Shown here piece by piece: positions 62,301 through 64,000 of a DNA stretch of 64,000 nucleotides. The stretch covers positions 33,536 through 97,535 of the forward strand of contig NZ_VORR01000012.1 of assembly GCF_007997085.1 (NCBI RefSeq). Reading direction: 5' to 3'. This DNA comes from Polaribacter sp. IC066. GTDB lineage: Bacteria; Bacteroidota; Bacteroidia; Flavobacteriales; Flavobacteriaceae. Each line of letters begins with the position of its first letter. Within the stretch, counting starts at the first letter, position 1. Under the pieces are notes generated by a model, which did no database searches, was not told where the DNA came from, and was given only the letters and a program-made list of their open reading frames with translations. Both the position numbers and the translations under genes were made by a program.

Positions 62301-64000
62301 TATGGCAGATGGTGTTGCCGTAAATCCTGCCAATGCAGTTGCCACAGGCACTGTAGCTGCAGGAACAACTACAACCCAAGTTACGGGGCTTAATTCATCA
62401 ACAACTTATGATGGGTATGTAAGATCCAATTGTGGCGCGGCAGGTCTAAGCAGTTGGTCACTTGTAACTAAATTTAGGACTATTTGTGGCGTTATTACAG
62501 CTCCTTTTACAGAAAATTTTGATGGCGCTCAATGGACATCAGGATCAGGAGGTTCCTCTAATACTGGAGATGCAATTGATTCTTGTTGGAGTAGAAATCC
62601 TGCTAACGCTTCAGAATTTCAATGGAGTGTAAGAGCAGGTGCTACAGGATCAAGAGATACAGGCCCATCAAATGATGTTACTGGTGGAGGGAAATATGTA
62701 TATACCGAATCAAGTAATCCAAGTGGAACTACTATTAGCACTGGTGATGTAGCAACTATAAGCACACCTGCTATCAATTTAAGTGCTTTAGCAGTACCCA
62801 GAATGAAAATTAGCTATCATATGTATGGTGCTTCTATGGGTACATTCAGGGTTGATGTTAAGGAGATTAGTGCATCTACTTATACTACTGTATTTACTAA
62901 ATCTGGGCAAGAACAAACGGCAAGTACTAATTCTTTTACAGAGCAAACAATAGATTTAAGTGCATTTGCTGGAAAAAGTGTTCATATTCGTTTTATAGGT
63001 ATAAGAGGGAATAGCTTTAATTCTGATATTGCTATAGACCAATTTATTGTAGAAGAAACTCCAGGGTGTTTTGCGCCTTCTGGGTTAAGTGTAGCTAATA
63101 TTTCTGCAACAACAGCAGACTTATCTTGGAATGCTAGGACTACAGCAATTAACGGTTATGAATGGGTGGTAATGGCAGATGATGTTGCACCAAATATAAC
63201 CACTGCAATTGCCACAGGAACGAGCGCTATGGGAACTTTAACTGCTCAGGCTGCAGGTCTTAGTGGATCCACAAATTATGATACCTATATAAGAACAAAT
63301 TGTGGTTCGGGAGTTTTGAGTAGCTGGTCTAGTGTTTTTAATTTTACATCAGCTGCAACATTTATTACATGGACAGGTGCCATAAATAATAATTGGACAA
63401 CAACTGGCAATTGGAACACATCTGTTGCCCCTTTGTTAGATGATAATATTGTCATACCAAGCACAGCTGCAAGACAGCCAGTAATTGGAGCTTCAAGTGG
63501 TGTTTCATTAAATAATTTAAATATAGCTAATGGCGCTTCTTTAAATATTACCAGTGGTGGTTCTTTAATTGTAAAAGGAACCTCTACAGGAAATATTACT
63601 TATAATCTAGCCATTCCCGACAATAATTGGCATTTGGTATCGAGTCCTGTTGTTGGTGAGCAATATAATAACGCTTGGGTAACCGATAATTTGATAACAA
63701 TCTCAGCAAATGCGAATAGAGGAATTAGTACCTATGATAATAGTGTAACGTTGGCTTCAGGCCGCTGGAAGTATTTTAAAGGCGGAACTACAGAAACATT
63801 TAATACAGGTATCGGTTATTCTATGTTAAGAAATACTGCTGGTAATTTTAGTTTTACTGGAAGTTTTCCAACTACAAATGAAATAAGCCCAGCCATTTCG
63901 CAAAACGATAATAGCTGGAACTTACTAGGAAACCCATATCCTTCTTATATAGATATTGCTAAATTTATTGATGCAAATACTTTAAAAATAGCACCCGCTT
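59338..64000 (+). CDS. Giant secreted reprolysin-like metalloprotease, 3' end beyond window
   Basis: An open frame runs from ATG 59338 to the window end (at least 1554 codons). It starts with a signal peptide (MHLKIKSTLLLLALPLVMLS), a propeptide-like region, then a metzincin catalytic domain with zinc motif HEFGHQFGARHT (His351, 355, 361) and a Met-turn STIMSYAG. Beyond about residue 425 come Ig-like/Fn3 domains (first near 660), two MAM-like units (about 762-950 and 1050-1243) alternating with Fn3 domains, and from about residue 1342 (ITWTGAINNNWTTTGNWN) a module shared with the T9SS protein at 52201. A T9SS sorting domain is expected outside the window. Confidence 0.88.
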   Translation, partial: MHLKIKSTLLLLALPLVMLSQNGNYWSKTSAKSIAQKDVIQYLSKAENPVYYNLDKASLATYLANAPDRFEASSSAVVLTIPNPGGGMDRFEIFSTQTMAEGLAQNHLTVKSYVGRNVVNKSHTLRITLTTQGFYGMTLGSTYGQTLINPRVKDTNMYMVFSSKEAINTRNSFKCEVEEVGNTFESKSTFESQKFINGEILRRYRLAMATTVEYSNYHWLAAGLTASDTDTAKKNAVLIAIMVKVDRLNQIFERDLGITLQLIANNDLLISLGDTANDGYTNGNHSASINENQTITNTKVGAASYDVGHLLSTLGGGLAQVSAVCGSGKARAVTGSPAPVGDNFTISILAHEFGHQFGARHTQSSNVNENRATAVEPGSGSTIMSYAGVAAPNVQNRSDAMFHFTSISEISARFGFTNTGSCAEQITIANAAPVLTAVPNYTIPVNTPFKLDVTATDANGDALTYSWDQIDNEIVPNVPMPPESTSTAGPSFRSFLPTTNSARYFPGLSTLVTNVYASTWEVLPTVSRTLNFGVIVRDNNALGGQVSNTTTTLTVDNTAGPFRVTSQAGAAIIWGVGDTETITWDVANTDNAAGVNSQNVDILISTNGGQTFNTVLVSNTPNDGSANIVVPNNLTANARIMIIAADNVFFDINEAAIEITATPPSCINAQNIDVDNILADAAVLSWTGSQSNPSNGYDYIVNTTGTTPTASAMPTATLAQGATTVTPNGLAANTTYYFYIRANCGGGDLSDWSTAVSFKTTCTVLTAPFIQNFDGASWVNNGSIDPCWRRNPEIFVSNFTWGPRRGRALQNHATGPTRDVTDEQNGGTVGKYIYAEALGNNTFQNGDVAILSTPPIDLTGLAVPRMKFSYHMFGFTMGTMKVEIKEINAITYTTLFSISGQQQTTSAAPFIEQIIDLNAYAGQSVHIRFISIRGEDWGSTVAFDQFVIEETTGCANPENLMVSNLAVNSADLSWGTIGTAVNGYEWAVMADGVAVNPANAVATGTVAAGTTTTQVTGLNSSTTYDGYVRSNCGAAGLSSWSLVTKFRTICGVITAPFTENFDGAQWTSGSGGSSNTGDAIDSCWSRNPANASEFQWSVRAGATGSRDTGPSNDVTGGGKYVYTESSNPSGTTISTGDVATISTPAINLSALAVPRMKISYHMYGASMGTFRVDVKEISASTYTTVFTKSGQEQTASTNSFTEQTIDLSAFAGKSVHIRFIGIRGNSFNSDIAIDQFIVEETPGCFAPSGLSVANISATTADLSWNARTTAINGYEWVVMADDVAPNITTAIATGTSAMGTLTAQAAGLSGSTNYDTYIRTNCGSGVLSSWSSVFNFTSAATFITWTGAINNNWTTTGNWNTSVAPLLDDNIVIPSTAARQPVIGASSGVSLNNLNIANGASLNITSGGSLIVKGTSTGNITYNLAIPDNNWHLVSSPVVGEQYNNAWVTDNLITISANANRGISTYDNSVTLASGRWKYFKGGTTETFNTGIGYSMLRNTAGNFSFTGSFPTTNEISPAISQNDNSWNLLGNPYPSYIDIAKFIDANTLKIAPA

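Noticed and set aside
1..64000. CRISPR array, tRNA or rRNA genes
   Set aside because: No regularly spaced repeats, no cloverleaf-like sequences and no rRNA signatures were noticed on reading both strands.

Overview
The window is AT-rich chromosomal DNA from a member of the Bacteroidota, most likely a marine Flavobacteriaceae close to Polaribacter or Tenacibaculum. Support comes from TonB-dependent receptors with N-terminal CarboxypepD_reg-like domains, type IX secretion (T9SS) C-terminal sorting domains, Bacteroidota-type promoters (TAnnTTTG -7 boxes), A-rich leaders in place of Shine-Dalgarno sites, and the upp/DUF6341/DUF6427 neighbourhood typical of flavobacteria. No rRNA, tRNA or CRISPR array was seen.

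Layout. 0-3.5 kb: a LysM protein, then a frameshifted lipoprotein gene followed by two small outer-membrane barrel-like genes. 3.5-11.3 kb: housekeeping genes (upp, two small flavobacterial membrane proteins, trmB, an alkyltransferase-like protein, Mrp and NifU Fe-S factors, a ferredoxin reductase, ferritin). 11.5-15.7 kb: aromatic amino-acid catabolism (hmgA, hppD, tryptophan 2,3-dioxygenase). 15.9-19.6 kb: envelope genes and pgi. 19.8-28.8 kb: two TonB receptor loci separated by a chimeric pseudogene that marks an old duplication junction. 28.7-30.5 kb: lipid genes (acyltransferase, acyl-ACP desaturase). 30.5-40.3 kb: GNAT, nitrilase, AddB-like nuclease, UspA, MATE, an NtrY-like kinase and enoyl-CoA hydratase. 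40.3-44.8 kb: a secreted protein, an AraC regulator and two surface proteins. 45-52 kb: HD hydrolase, bacilliredoxin, a TerB/DnaJ protein, a YoeB/YefM-type toxin-antitoxin pair, ileS and a DksA-like protein. 52-64 kb: a giant T9SS beta-propeller protein, lspA, one insertion sequence, and the first 1554 codons of a giant secreted metalloprotease that runs off the window.

How genes work together. HppD makes homogentisate and HmgA opens its ring; the dioxygenase beside them starts the kynurenine route, so the cluster handles Tyr/Phe and Trp. Mrp and NifU probably cooperate in Fe-S delivery. TonB receptor 2 is followed at once by a repeat-rich lipoprotein and they probably form a surface uptake pair. 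The acyltransferase and desaturase look like one membrane-lipid operon. LspA is the peptidase that matures the lipoproteins.

The most notable points are: (1) the chimeric cytochrome-b-like/pgi pseudogene between the two TonB receptors, which is the novel joint of a duplication whose two copies now carry different receptors; (2) a lipoprotein gene split by two apparent one-base losses; (3) an isoleucyl-tRNA synthetase whose HIGH motif is swapped to GVHH; (4) a lipoprotein built from about six copies of one domain; (5) a shared C-terminal module in the two giant secreted proteins; (6) promoter boxes only 4-6 nt from start codons, which predicts leaderless mRNAs.
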